From Nereocystis luetkeana (Eukaryota > Sar > Phaeophyceae > Laminariales > Laminariaceae), in the NCBI GenBank assembly GCA_031213475.1, contig JARUPZ010000031.1, forward strand, positions 250,501-314,500: a DNA stretch of 64,000 nt, in the 5' to 3' direction. How positions within the stretch are numbered: the first letter of the stretch is position 1; each line of letters begins with the position of its first letter. The notes beneath the pieces are model-generated. The model was given only the letters and a program-made list of their open reading frames with translations. It searched no databases and was not told the origin of the DNA. Made by a program: the position numbers and the translations under genes. Below are positions 22,801 to 34,269 of the stretch, piece after piece.

Positions 22801-25722
22801 TATCTGGAGTGTCTGCGAACGGCCTATTTTTAGAGAACTACTCGTACTTCTCGGAAACGCCGGAGGCGGGAACTGAGACAAACGTTTTTGTTCAACTTGT
22901 TATGCGTAGCAGGTTATACAATACCGGTATACTCACAACCATACACCAGGTACCAACTCCTACTCCACATATATATGCACTTCTGTACTCGTAAAAATAA
23001 ATAAATAAAAAACACACACACACACATAATCTTGTTCGCCCTCCCCCCCCCCCTCCCCGCTTCGTCTCGAAATGGCTTTATGGTCAATGGTGACATGGCT
23101 ATCGCAAGCAACACACGAGTTGAGTACGCCCCCCCCCCCCACCCCCCCCACCCCCCTCCCCCCCCCCCCCTCCCCCCTCTGCCCCTTCCGAAAAAAACCA
23201 ACGAAACAGTGGTTTGGCGTCGTTCGGTGGACCCACAATCGCGCGGTAGACGCCCTCCGCATCGATCCCAGCGCATCGGCTACGTCTCTCCGCGAGGCGG
23301 TCGCCGAATCGGAAGCGGAGCACGAGTGGGCGGCGGCGGTGCCGCTCGCCATTCGAGACGCCACCGTCGCCCAGCTCGTGGGAGCCCTCCACCTGGCCAA
23401 GAGGTCGGCGGAGGTGGCCGCGGCGGCTACGGGTGAGGTTGTGGTCGCGGAGCCTGTCGGGACGGCGGCTCAAAACAAGGCGCTCAAGTACCGAACGAGA
23501 AAAGACCGGCTAGAGCAGGTTGTGCTTCGAGCGGACGGGTGAGTCTGAGCTGGGTTAGGTTGGGTTGAGTTGGGTTGATCCGAGGGGGGTGGGGGTGTGG
23601 TGAAGTTGAGGTGGGGGTGGGGGTGGGGGTGTGGTGTGGTGTGGTGTGAGCTGTTGGTGATGTCGTGCCACGACGCCATTTGTTTTTTTGAGGTATTAGT
23701 GTGTCGGGCTGCTGGTTTAACCCCTTTAGAACCGCAGTCCCGTTTTGGGGACAAACCACTCAAATATCAAGTAGTGTGTCCCCAAAACGGGACAGCGGTT
23801 CTAAAAGGGTTAAGGTTGTCCAATTGTCTACCCAAACGAAGCCTTGTAGATAGCGGTTGGTGGTGGTGGTGGGTGGGTGGTGGTGGTGATTTTGTTGTTG
23901 TGGTTTGTGGTGGTGGTGTAGCTGTTCCCGTTCTTGCGTTATAATAGCTCATCGCCTGAACTCAATTAGTCCGTACGTAGTCACGAAGAAAAGAAAACCA
24001 TTGTGTGAGTGGTGCTGGTCACACAGCGAAGCTTTTGTTTTAGACTGAAAGACACGAAACTTGAAAGCACTGAGGGTCAGGCTACCCGCGGGTGATTTAT
24101 TTACGGATAAAAGTCAGCTCAAACCTGAAGCTTTTTCCCACCCCTCGTTTCATCATGACGTGTAACTGTTGTTGTTGCGTTCTTTGGATTGTATCTGGTA
24201 CACAGCAGTATCCCCACAGCTGCTGCGCGGCGCTGCTGGCCTTTTGATTGCCTCGTATCTGCTTTGAATGTGCTTCGCTTTGCTCCAAAAGCAGCGGTAC
24301 TTATCATGACGCGTGATGTGGGGGTCGGTTCTCGCGATGGTTGGCGGGGAGTAACTATTAATATGTTCGTAGAGCGGTGGAGTGCTATCCTATAGCCCCT
24401 CGCTTGCGGTGGAAGGGGCGGGAAGGAGGCATGGAACAACATACATAAATAAGTGTGTGCGATATAAAAAATCGCGACGATTCTAGCTCTCCCCGGCTCC
24501 TTTCTGTGCGATGGTTGATATCACTGGATGAACAAGCTATATAAGTCGCTGCAAGTCCTGCCGCTTTCGCTGCTGTTCGTAGGCACCGAACCTCCGAGGT
24601 GGTACGCAACATCCATATACCCTTCTCTCACCTCTTGCGAGAGTCCTTTCGGTGTGTGCATCCGCTTCGCAGAGTCTCGGGCCACGCCGGTGTGTGTATA
24701 TATATATAATATATCATGACACCGCGCAACGTTCGCGAACGCCGCTTGCCCATAATTTTCCACCCTGCTGCCCTCGGATGCTCTCGGCGAGTTGACCGCC
24801 TCAAGCAGCCCCTTTAGGACCTCACTCCCATCCATTTTTGGGATGCATCGCTCGGAAATTTTACTATTAGAGTCGAATCTTAGGCTTGCGTACAGCAGCA
24901 GTGCACCCCTTAAAGGGTTGTACGCCCACCGCGGTTAGCGTACCGCTTGTCGAACGATCACCCCGCCCCTCCACCCCCACCGCTGCGCTATAACTTTGTT
25001 TGGCCTGATCTGCCGCACGGAAGTCGATCCCCGTTGATTGTGATATTTTAACCAAAAAAAAAAAAAACGTTTCGTGGTCGATTTTGTTCGTTTTACTGTC
25101 TGTCGCAGAAAGCGGCACGGCACCTATAATATTTCAAAAGTTACAATATATCGCACCGACCGTTACGCTTGTTTGTACGCACGTATTTTCGTGGCGTTTT
25201 ATTTTATTCCACTGGTCACATGAGCATCGTTTTTCGGCAGATTGTGAAACCGTCACGATTTTTTCTTTGTTGAGGTTGTGGGGTAAGGGCAGCACAAAGG
25301 TCGAAAAGTTGGACGCGTCGATTGGAAAGCACACATTTTCGTTTGTTCCGGGTCGGGGCCGACAGCTGGACACTCATTCATTCCATTTTTTTTTTAACCC
25401 CGCGAACAACCGACCAGCCAAGCTCTATTTTTCCCCCGGTAAGCTCATCAATCACCCTCACCCTCCCGTCCTCCCTCTCTTCATGCTTCTCTCTCTCTCT
25501 CCCCCCCCCCGCCCGCCTCCCCGGTCACGCTCTTTTTTTTTTTTTCCTTCCACCCTTTCCTCTTCGGCGCGGGGCAGGTTCCAGTACGGAATTCCTTACC
25601 CGGACTACTTCGGATACGCGCCGCTCGCCACCTCAGCGCCTATCCCGGACCGCCTGCAGACGGACGCCATCCTCGTCCGCAGCACGGAGAGGTTCTACCT
25701 TTGCATCCCGGAGTCTCGCTAA
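19879..25722 (+). CDS. TnpB/Fanzor-like protein lacking the RuvC nuclease half, 4 exons
   Basis: Exons: 19879-20017, 21348-21913, 23210-23538, 25578-25722 (TAA). Total 1179 nt, 392 residues, phases 1/0/2 consistent and all GT-AG. The ATG at 19879 has a good context (GCCAAGATGG). Residues 1-210 are low-complexity: Q-rich start, SPETPPPE, nine His (111-119), eight Gln, poly-Gly. Residues 211-251 match the N-terminal fold of TnpB/Fanzor (IS605 OrfB-type): YRTVELMPTAQQRQTL, then WFGVVRWTHNRAVDAL. Downstream, VPLAIRDATVAQLVGAL (279-295) fits the family's 'PYDIRD-AV-DL-KA' segment, KYRTRKD (328-334) its 'FRSKKD', and LVRSTERFYLCIP (377-389) the strand just before the DPG of RuvC-I. The protein ends three residues later, so the RuvC acidic residues and the zinc ribbon are absent. 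Family members are RNA-guided nucleases; this product could at most bind nucleic acid. It is either a decayed gene or a domesticated nuclease-less derivative. Domain matches are from memory of the family, not an alignment. Confidence 0.72.
20018..21347 (+). other. Intron 1 of the Fanzor-like gene
   Basis: No exon recognised inside. Holds a GTGC(G) short tandem (20330-20395), a G-run (20958-20976) and paired TACCWGGTA units at 21152-21167. Confidence 0.6.
21152..21167. repeat. Two overlapping TACCWGGTA units
   Basis: TACCTGGTACCTGGTA: two same-orientation units sharing a TA, in an intron of the Fanzor-like gene. Confidence 0.88.
22427..22512 (+). other. Leucine-rich open stretch inside intron 2, status unclear
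   Basis: After a possible acceptor at 22425-22426 the frame reads LLQRRLVDLPLHSLTKLEAAL, helix-like, and then stops. There is no in-frame donor, and skipping it joins exon 2 to exon 3 perfectly within the HTH motif, so I do not include it in the gene. Confidence 0.2.
23040..23190. repeat. Poly-C-bounded ~75 bp repeat, copy 1
   Basis: Between two long C-rich runs lies CTTCGTCTCGAAATGGC, TGGTCAATGGT, GCAAGCAACA and GAGTACG. The same order between poly-C runs recurs at 43723-43822. It ends close to the acceptor of exon 3 (23210). Confidence 0.75.
23717..23813. mobile_element. Family B hairpin, copy 1
   Basis: Near-perfect inverted repeat: AACCCCTTTAGAACCGCAG, TCCCGTTTTGGGGACAAA, a short AT loop, and the complement back to AAGGGTT. 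About 97 bp, non-coding, in intron 3 of the Fanzor-like gene. Confidence 0.9.
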
Positions 25723-26079
25723 GTGTTGATGGGCGAATAAATTTTGAGGCTGTACCAGTTTTTTGTTTTATTAGACTGCCGACGTGGTTGAGACTGTGCT
25801 TGCAGCGCAGCGTATCGCATCGTGGTGTGGCGTGTCGTGGTGTGGCGTGTCGTGGCGTGGCGTGTCGTGTCGTGCGGTGTCGACACGCGGCGCTAAGTTT
25901 GATGGCCGACCTTCTTTTTCAAGGGCTGACATGAGCAGCTCTCTTAAAGGCCTCCGCTCGCACGTAGCGTCGTCGCTCGTACCGTGCATATACATACATC
26001 GCGCTGCCGTTTGCGGCGAGCTCTCGCCAACTTTTTTTTCGAAGGCTTTCGTCCACTTTTTTTTTTTTAGGCTGCTCGG

Positions 26080-26157
26080 AACCGCATCGTATGGTGCGCC
26101 TCTGTAGTCAGCTCAACGAGTCGATGAAAAGGCGGCCTTGTCGACGGTTTTGACCCA
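26080..26157 (+). pseudogene. Possible orphan RuvC-region exon of Fanzor-like gene
   Basis: After a strong acceptor (T-run then TTTAG) one frame reads HRMVRLCSQLNESMKRR and then stops. This resembles the helix 'IYRLC-ALD---S---RR' that follows RuvC-I in Fanzor proteins. No RuvC-I exon (DPG motif) is visible between 25722 and here, and the frame is not phase-compatible with the stop-terminated exon 4. Weak evidence. Confidence 0.25.
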
Positions 26158-26394
26158 CCTTAAACACTGCACCCACCCCCGTTTTTTGGAGAAAAAAAAA
26201 TGCTTGGAATTAGTGTGGGATGATTATTATTTTTTGCAGTTGTACGACTTTCAAGAGGGTTAAAATCGTCTTCTTTTTTTGTCTTTCTTTCTCTGGACTG
26301 GGCTGGACTGGACTATACGGGAATTTGTGGGCGTCGCGCACCGTGTCGAAAAACAAAAGCACACGGGAGGCAGTCTAGCGTGAATCGTAGCACG

Positions 26395-26481
26395 AACCAC
26401 TCTGCGGGCGGAAATGTAAGAACATTTTGGTGTTCATATTTACACTCCAACGGTCCTTACATTTTCACCCGGCGTGGTACC
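26395..26481. mobile_element. Family E hairpin, copy 1
   Basis: Left ACCACTCTGCGGGCGGAAAT, internal AAGAACATT and AACGGTCCTTAC arms, right CACCCGGCGTGGTAC. Non-coding foldback. A related diverged copy follows at about 26504-26600. Confidence 0.6.
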
Positions 26482-28374
26482 GGGTATATATTCATACCCG
26501 GCGTGTACCATTCTCTTGTACGTGCAAGGACCATTTTGTGTATTCATTTGAATACCTCAAACGGTTCTTACATCGCACAGGCTGATGTCACAGGAGGTAT
26601 ACTAGGTGTCTCTCCCCCCCCTCCGCCACCGCCCATCGCCCATCGCCCTTATAGTGGTCCCTCTATAGTGCCGGCTGCCCTCTATATATATAGTGCCTGT
26701 GGAATCGCTCGGCACATATGGGAATAACCAGTGTGGGAGGCAGTGTGCTACTACTAGTGCCGGTTGCCGGTACATATAGTGCCGGCATCGTTGGCTGGCG
26801 CACACACACCAGCAAGGTAGAGGGGCCACTACTGCTGTAGAATGGTGTCAGGGTGGTTCCAGGTATATCGCGCGTCCTGCGCTGCCTTGCCGCGCCTCAC
26901 AGTACAGCGTAGCGTAGCGTAGCGTAGCGTAGCGGTAGCGTAGCGTAGCATAGCGCAGCGCAGCGGCTGCTTAGTTTTCTTCTTCTTCTTCTTCTTCTTC
27001 TCCTTCTCGTTCGATGTCAAGTGTCGAAGGTGAACGGTGATTTTTAGACCTAGAATTTTGTAGGCTCCCGGTAAAATTTCGCGTGAGCGAGCGCGGTTTC
27101 ATACAGTAGTTGCCGCTCTTTTTTCTTTCGTCCTGTCTGTCTGCCTCCCTTTCTCTCTCTCCCTCCCTCTCAATTTTTCGTCTTTCGTGTTTTGAGGCAT
27201 GCCTGATGTGGCGCGCGCCTTCTCACGTGTTCGGTCGAAGTTTCGTATAGAGGATGGGATTTTCTGGGGGGGGGGGGGGGGAGGGGGGGGTCCAGCATGC
27301 GTATTTTTTTTGCTTTTTTTCCGTGTTTTTTTTTTCGATGATGCAGCGATGATAAAAATCAAGATTGCGATTCCGCCTTTTATGGAGAGGGGCGGTCGTA
27401 CGTACGTTAGATAAAATAAACATATTTAAAATATCCCAGTCGTAGTTTTTTAGGGGATTATTCTTTCTCTTTCTGTGTATTTGTTTGTTTGTTTTTTCGG
27501 CCGAAAGAAGCTTCTGTCTCGAGGAACACATTTGCTCGTTCCTGGCGTCCTTCCCTTGACGGATTCCTTCGACAGGTATGCTTAACGGCTGTCCTTGACG
27601 TCTGTCCTTGATGGCTGCCCGTCAACTGACATATTTGCTTTCCGTTTTTGCTGTCGTTTGGTCTGGGAAAAACAAATATCCCCATAGATAATCCCAATGT
27701 TTCCCCCCTGAGTTTTCTACTGAATTCTGGAGGCCTTGGAGGGGGTGGGGGGGGGGAGGGGTACGAAATCGAGGCGTTTGTTATGTTCGAGGCAATAACT
27801 GAGAGCAGGAGTAGGGAGCGAGAGGCTTAGCAGTTTTCGGGAGCGCTGCGGCACCTTTCGGTCTGAGATATTATCGTGAAAATGTGCGTGGGTATTTCTA
27901 TTAATATTGAATAAATAGTCCACTAAGATTGCTGCGAGCCCCTTCCCCTATTCTCGGGGGGGGGTTTTGTTAATTGTTTTTCGTTCCTAGTAGACGATTT
28001 TTTTTTTCTATAGTTTTTCGAAACGCCTGCCTTCTCGTCGTCGTCTGAAGGCCGGCCAAGAAGAAGGTACCTCCCGTGCTTGTGCTCTTGTTTGGGGGCT
28101 AAGTACAAAACTATTTCTTTTATTTTTAATAGCAAAGGGTGGTTTGCATTGCATGATTTCTTTTACGCTGAGCCGCATCATCGACGCGGCTTCTTCGGGG
28201 GGGGGGGGTGGGGGGACGCCGGTGTTTTGCGCTCTTCGCGAGCGTTGGCGGTGTACTTGCTTGCTGTACTTTTGCTACTTGTTTCAAGGGTTTCCAGTGC
28301 GGGCCGTGTTTGTTTTTCGAGGGTTTTCAGCGCGGATATGATTGACGCCCTCTCGCTGCTTTTCTCTTAGAGGG

Positions 28375-28655
28375 AACGGCAGCAAAAGAGGCGGTTTTCA
28401 GTTCTGCCGCTTCGAAGTGTAACGGCACGATGTGTAGTTGTGCCGCTTCGAAGTGTAACGTCAGGGTGTGTTGTTGCGCCGCGTCGAATTGTAACAGCAT
28501 GATGCGTAGTTGTGCGGCTTCGAAGTGCAGCGGCATCCTTTGTGGTTGTGCCGCTTCGAAGTATGATGTCACCCTTTGCGGTTGTGCCGCTTCGAAGTAA
28601 TAACCGGTTTCACGTGCAGTTGTGCCGCTTCGAAATGTAACGGCATGGTAGCACG
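28375..28655. repeat. ~42 bp minisatellite GTTGTGCCGCTTCGAAGTGTAAC
   Basis: About six to seven tandem units. Each contains GCCGCTTCGAA and a GTAACGGCA-type half, with drift between units. The frames across it are repeat artefacts. Confidence 0.9.
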
Positions 28656-29316
28656 GACGATGTGATCTCCCGGCCATATGGGTAACCATGGAACGGGAGG
28701 TAAATGCCCTTAATTGGTGCATGGCGGGAAGGGGAGTCGTCAAAGAGGGAGAGTGTGTAGGCGTTTGCAGAGAGAAGGGGGGAGGGAGGGTCAGAGAGGG
28801 AAACACGTGGGTGCTCGACGGAGGTTGTCAGAGAAGAGGCGGGAGGGAGAGAGGGAGAGAGAGAGAGTTGGCGTGTTGACACGGGGGTGGTAACGCAAAC
28901 GGTATGATTGGGGGGGGGGGGAGGTCGTAATTTTGGTTGCAAGTCGCGTATATCGATTAATTTCTTGGTTCTGTAGACGCGCGGCTGCTGCACCGTCATA
29001 ACATAGCGAGGTGAAAACTGCGATGCGTTCTTTTTTTTTTGTAGCCATCCCTTCCTTTTGCGTCTGCTCTTTCTGCCCATGAAATTGCAATTGACACTGA
29101 AATGGAGACGGGGGGGGGGGGGGGGAGAAAAAGTTTGATAGCTGGCGCTAGGGTATGATAACAGCTGGGTGAAAACTTCAAACGGAGGTTGCTTTTTCTG
29201 CTCATCATGCTTTACGTTTTTTGCTCGGTTGGGATGGCGTCGGGGAACGGAGAGGCGGGAGGGGGGGGGGGGGGGGGGGGGGCGTATTTTTGCCCCTGTT
29301 CGTGTTTTTTGACATT

Positions 29317-29416
29317 NNNNNNNNNNNNNNNNNNNNNNNNNNNNNNNNNNNNNNNNNNNNNNNNNNNNNNNNNNNNNNNNNNNNNNNNNNNNNNNNNNNN
29401 NNNNNNNNNNNNNNNN
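29317..29416. other. Assembly gap (100 N)
   Basis: Exactly 100 Ns, the usual placeholder length, so the true gap size is unknown. It is flanked by a G-run on the left and a TACCTGGTA on the right. Confidence 0.99.
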
Positions 29417-30595
29417 TACCTGGTACGTGGGTATATAGGGGTTCGTGCGGCTTTTCTCCCCCCCCCCCCCCCCCCCTCTAGGCGTTTCTTGCGGGGAAAA
29501 TTACAGGGGATAGGGGAGAGCGCCCGGGGCAAGGGGTGCAGACAGCCGAGCGAGGTCTAACATACTAGGTGACGGTGATTTAGAAACAACACCACTCGCT
29601 CGCTCGCTTTGTTTTTTGTCACGTACCCGGTACATACTACTGTATGTATACATGTATGTATGTACAGTACAGTACAGTATTTTTTTGTTCCCGTGGTTTC
29701 ACGCCTCTCACGCGCATGTCGATTTTTTTTTTTTGTGTTTTGTTTTTGCACCGTAAGGAGTATACGTATGATACGCAAAACAATTTTTACGTTTTTTTTT
29801 ACTTAGAAAACCGAAATCGGGGGCCCAGTTTTCATTTCGTGTTCCGGCTTTTTGTTTCGTTTTTTCGCATGGTGGGTTTTTTTATAGTTTGGTCGTGCTG
29901 GTGCGCATCGCTATTCTGGCGGTTTCAAGTCGTCGGTTTTAAGTGTCGAACCGCCTCGGTTTTTTTACGCTCAAGATCGTCTCTTTTTTTGCTTGCCGAG
30001 TACAAATATTGTCACCAATCAGTTTTTAAAAGCTGTGAATGACTGGTTGATTGAGGACGGGGGTCATCTTGTACGTGTTCTTCTATCGTACGTCGAGCTA
30101 TATAACTTGTTGTAGTTTGTGCTGTGTGTGTGGGGAAGGCAAACTCGTTACGGCAGCAGTAGCAGTTGTAGTTGTTGTAGCAGGTTCTCCACTCTCTATT
30201 TTTTTTGCTCTTCAGTTTTTCTTTCGTTCGTTCGGCTCTCTTGTGTGAGCTTATAGTAAATAAAGCGTGTTTTAAGTTGTTGCTGGACGCGTAGGGTATA
30301 TCAATCCGCGTGGCGATTGTGCGCTTTTTGCCGGGAGGTGGGACTACTATACAGTAGTAGAGTAGTGGTGGTATAGTGGTGGTAGAAGGTGGACGATGTA
30401 GTATGTGACATATGCATGCATGTGTCATGCTTGTTGCTTTTGGTGTCGTCGGTACATCTATCTGTCAGTATCATGCATCATCATTATTGGTCGAGTCGGC
30501 CATGCACCACCGCCGAGTGCGTGCATGCATGTGATCGAGAGCTTCTATGGATAGACTCGAAAAAAAATTAAAAATGATATTCTGGTAAATATTAT
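29417..30595. other. Intergenic, no gene identified
   Basis: Begins with a TACCTGGTA copy at the gap edge. T-rich with short runs. No exon signatures. Confidence 0.5.
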
Positions 30596-30596
30596 T

Positions 30597-30672
30597 TCCC
30601 TTCCTTGCCATCCGACACAATGTGCAGCATGATCTTCAACATTGATCGCTCATAACTTTCCTGTTCTGGTAA
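30597..30672 (-). repeat. Family D retroposon-like piece, copy 1
   Basis: CCATCCGACACAATGTGCAG, CATGATCTTCAACATTGATC and ATAACTTTCC. Preceded by an ATTATTT stretch, as in the other copies. On the minus strand it would end in an AAT-type tail. Confidence 0.7.
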
Positions 30673-30872
30673 TTATTGTTAGTGCCTCGTCTATCTGTAC
30701 ACGATGTCTATACTGTGATATCGGCGGAGGATGTGTGTGTGCGCCTTGGGAAAGTGTGCCTAAAAAGAGAAAACATTCACTGAAAAAAAAAACACACACA
30801 CACGAGCTGCGATGGGTTTGAACGGGCTAGGCCGAGAGGTGAGAACGTCATATATATATATATCTATGGTCA

Positions 30873-31107
<235 letters not shown>

Positions 31108-31604
31108 CCGCGCGTTGAGCCAACCTGCATCTACCTCATAATAATAGGAATGAAATGTGCGACAGACTGACACCATCAGATGATGCATTTCTCTATATAT
31201 ATGTACGAGTAGACGATTTAGATTGCAACAGTTTTCTTTGTGATGAAAACACGATGATATTGATTACCCCCCGCCCCCGAGACGCAGTGCGACCCGGCCC
31301 AGGCTGCCCTCTCGGCCGGGCCGGGAGGGGCGAGAGCAAGGTGAGGCCCGTCCAGCGCACACCGAGAGGTGGGCCTCATCTCTCTGGAGTTAGGCCTTTG
31401 AGTGCACAGTATTTGGGCCTCACCTCTCCGGTGGTAGGTTTGAAGCTGTAGTGGGATCATCATCATCAACAGACGTGCGCACGCACGCACGTTTTGAATA
31501 ATAATGAAAAGGTGATGCATTTTTCAGGCTAAGCCCTCGAAAGGAATTCATTCGTTTTTCATCTGTCAATTCACACTCACGACCACTATACTATAACTCT
31601 GCTA

Positions 31605-31714
31605 ATACGGGGGACCATAGTAAATAGGACCCACGGTACACACAAATATACCTATATATTTTCTCATGTTTACTAACAATAGTTGGTCCTATATACTATG
31701 ATGGTCCCCCGTAA
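31605..31714. mobile_element. Family A MITE, copy 7
   Basis: ATACGGGGGACCATAGTAAA to TGGTCCCCCGTAA. The right arm carries a short ATG duplication. Confidence 0.9.
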
Positions 31715-31877
31715 TATTAATAGCAGCTCATCACTACCTGGTATGTACTTACCTGGTACTCACTAATTTCCACGCATTCAGCGACCGAGCGAAGATACAC
31801 ACACGCTCTCGCGCTTTCAGCGGCAGGAACGAAAATTGTTGATGGAAATCTATCATGATCACCCACCTATACTGCTA

Positions 31878-31982
31878 TTACGGGGGACCATAGTAAATAG
31901 GACCTACGGCGCACACAAAACCCTATATGTATTCCTATTTTTACTGACAATATTCGGACCTAGTTACTGTGGTCCGCCGCAA
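31878..31982. mobile_element. Family A MITE, copy 8
   Basis: TTACGGGGGACCATAGTAAA left end, TGTGGTCCGCCGCAA right end, TA flanks. Confidence 0.9.
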
Positions 31983-32146
31983 TACTATACTTCAGTATAT
32001 AGTACTTGCTTCCTTATCGTGCCTCCACCACTCTGCAGCAGTGATGCGGTGTGTTCGAAAAGGCTCGAACGTTCGGATCCTTTTCAGAGCTTAACCCAGC
32101 AAGGGCGCGACACATATACGTCGCTATATTATTATTATTTCTCTTA

Positions 32147-32275
32147 CCATCCGACAATGTGCAGCATAATATGTGATCTTCAACATGGATCACTGATAAC
32201 TTTCCCGAAAGAAGAAAGCCTCAGGACAAACAAAAGGAAACCCACATGCACCAAGTCTACCTCCCTCCCTTCTGT
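32147..32275 (-). repeat. Family D retroposon-like piece, copy 2
   Basis: Longest copy with 34272-34390: CCATCCGACAATGTGCAGCA, CTTCAACATGGATCACTGAT, AACTTTCCCGAAAGAAGAAA and the AAACCCA(CA)TGCACC block. Preceded by TATTATTATTATTT. Confidence 0.75.
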
Positions 32276-32393
32276 GACAACTTTCGGCTTGTCTACTCCC
32301 TTTTTGCTGTCATTGCTCCTTCCTTCTGATTACGTTATATTCTTAAATCCTGCATCGCCATATAGTCTTCTTCTTCTGGGCTATTACGGGGGG

Positions 32394-32488
32394 CCATATT
32401 AAATAGGACCTAAGGTACACACAAACAGCTATATGTTCCGCTATTTTTGCTAACCAGATTTGGTCCTATTAACTATGGCCCCCCGTAA
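32394..32488. mobile_element. Family A MITE, copy 9
   Basis: TTACGGGGGGCCATATTAAA to ATGGCCCCCCGTAA, flanked by TA. Confidence 0.9.
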
Positions 32489-33106
32489 TACTATTAATAA
32501 TATCATTGCTGGTGAAATGTACGATTGACCACAACAAAAAACTACCCAAACTACACTAACACCCTTGTAACACCCCCCCCCTACCCCCCACCCCCCGTCT
32601 CTGAACAGCGGGGTAGTTAATTTGTGAACCTCGCGTGGAGCCGTTCGAGCCTATACCAGGTAGTTCGAAGTTCTTAGCAGTCTCTGGAGACCCAGGGACC
32701 AGGGGGGAGGAGGGTGTTTACCAGGTTCTGACACGAGGAAAATGTATTTTTTTTCTTGAAAAGTGTTTTCGTTCATGGTCGTCGTAATGCTGGAACTCAC
32801 GACCAACTGTTATGGCTCACTGATTTTTGATTGAATGAGGCCGAAAGGCCGGTAATCACCTGGGTTCAGGTATTGGGATTGTATTTGTAGTACTTGGGAG
32901 GCGTATCTTAGATGGAAAACCAGGGGGGTTTCCCCAGCGAGGCACGAACCTTGCTCTCAGTCTCTCAGCGTGCTCGAAAGAAATACTTAACCATCCAACA
33001 CACGTGAGTTCCATCGAGTACCTGCTCAATAGGCAAACCTACAGTAACCCTACAGTAACAAGGGATACAAAAGGCCCCGACCTTGAACTTAACAAGTGGC
33101 GTCCAC

Positions 33107-33208
33107 TTAACCCTTTTAGGATCGCACTCCCATATATATGTGGGGACGAAAAACTCTATTTGCAAGTAGTTTGTCCCCAAAACGGGACTGGGGTCCTAAA
33201 AGGGTTAA
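33107..33208. mobile_element. Family B hairpin, copy 2
   Basis: TTAACCCTTTTAGGATCGCA at the left, GTCCTAAAAGGGTTAA at the right. The left inner arm is diverged (ATATATATGTGGGGACGAA). Confidence 0.88.
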
Positions 33209-33937
33209 CACAATAACCCCAAGTCCCGCCGTCGACGCCATTCGAACCTTAGTTTGGGTACGAAGGCGATCGCGTGTACATTCACCTTTTTTATTACTGT
33301 AGTACGTCGCCCAATAGATTGGCACGTTCTTAATGTACCAGGTAGTAAAATGGTGATCCAATCAATAGGCTCAAAAAATGGCACAAATGATGGAACCATC
33401 GATGATATCGAAATGTCTCGGAATTTGTATCGCAACGAGGTCAGTTCTTCTTTTCGCCCCCGTAACGTCGGGAGTAGAGTGGGTCGCAACATTTCTTGAG
33501 ACTACCCCTCCCACCCGGCAGCAGGATTAGTATTCTTACGCTTGTATGCCTAGATATCATCGACAGGTCCTAACCCGGCGAAGAGTACGCGATACGCTAG
33601 TCTACTCAGCGCGGGGGGAAATACCAGACGAGACGTCCCGGCCGGCGCAGGAGGCCTCATCGAACCCAATTCTTGTATTTAATTATTCACGGTAGAGAGA
33701 CAATTCTTGTATTTAATTATTACAACAACATTGTTACAGTAGTAATAGCATATTTCATCGGTGAGGCTATATACCCCAAGATCCATCTATCTACCTCCTC
33801 TATACCACTCACTCTGTGGACGAAAATATACAGATAGTACGAGTGTACAAGGGATGTTACAGTAGGTCTTCGTAGGTACATCCCGACGGCCCTTAAACCT
33901 CCGATCAGAGTGTGGTGCCAGGTGTATTATTATGATG

Positions 33938-33975
33938 CTTGCCATCCGACAATGTGTAGTGTTGCTCTTGAAAAA
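33938..33975 (-). repeat. Family D piece, copy 3 (short)
   Basis: GCCATCCGACAATGTGTAGT followed by diverged sequence. Preceded by GTATTATTATGATG. Confidence 0.55.
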
Positions 33976-34204
33976 AAAAGACTAACATAAAAAGTGAAGA
34001 CAAGACTCTCCAGAACAAAAGCGCGGCGGTACCATACGACAAAAATCAAAACTGATGTGACGCTCATGAAGACTACTACAAACAAACATCCCTCCATATC
34101 ATCCGCCAAGAAACGGCCTCTCCCCCCTCCTCAAGCACCCCTTAAGGAGCAGCTACCAAAAAAAAACGCTGTCCATAAAAATGGCTGGTTTATACCTGCC
34201 AGGT

Positions 34205-34205
34205 A

Positions 34206-34266
<61 letters not shown>
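34205..34266. repeat. (ATT)n microsatellite
   Basis: About 20 ATT units immediately before family D copy 4. Read on the minus strand, it looks like the AAT tail of that element. Confidence 0.95.
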
Positions 34267-34269
34267 TAT

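Larger units (their letters stand above)
25723..29316. other. 3' flank of Fanzor-like gene, mostly simple sequence
   Basis: No intact gene. Holds GTGTCGTGGTGTGGC repeats (25805-25885), an AGCGT array (26900-26965), long T-runs and G-runs, and the minisatellite at 28375. A possible relic exon lies at 26080-26150. The stretch ends at the scaffold gap. Confidence 0.5.

Noticed and set aside
31836-32402. 188-codon open frame
   Set aside because: Starts in one family A MITE, passes through a family D piece and ends in another MITE; no coding signal of its own.
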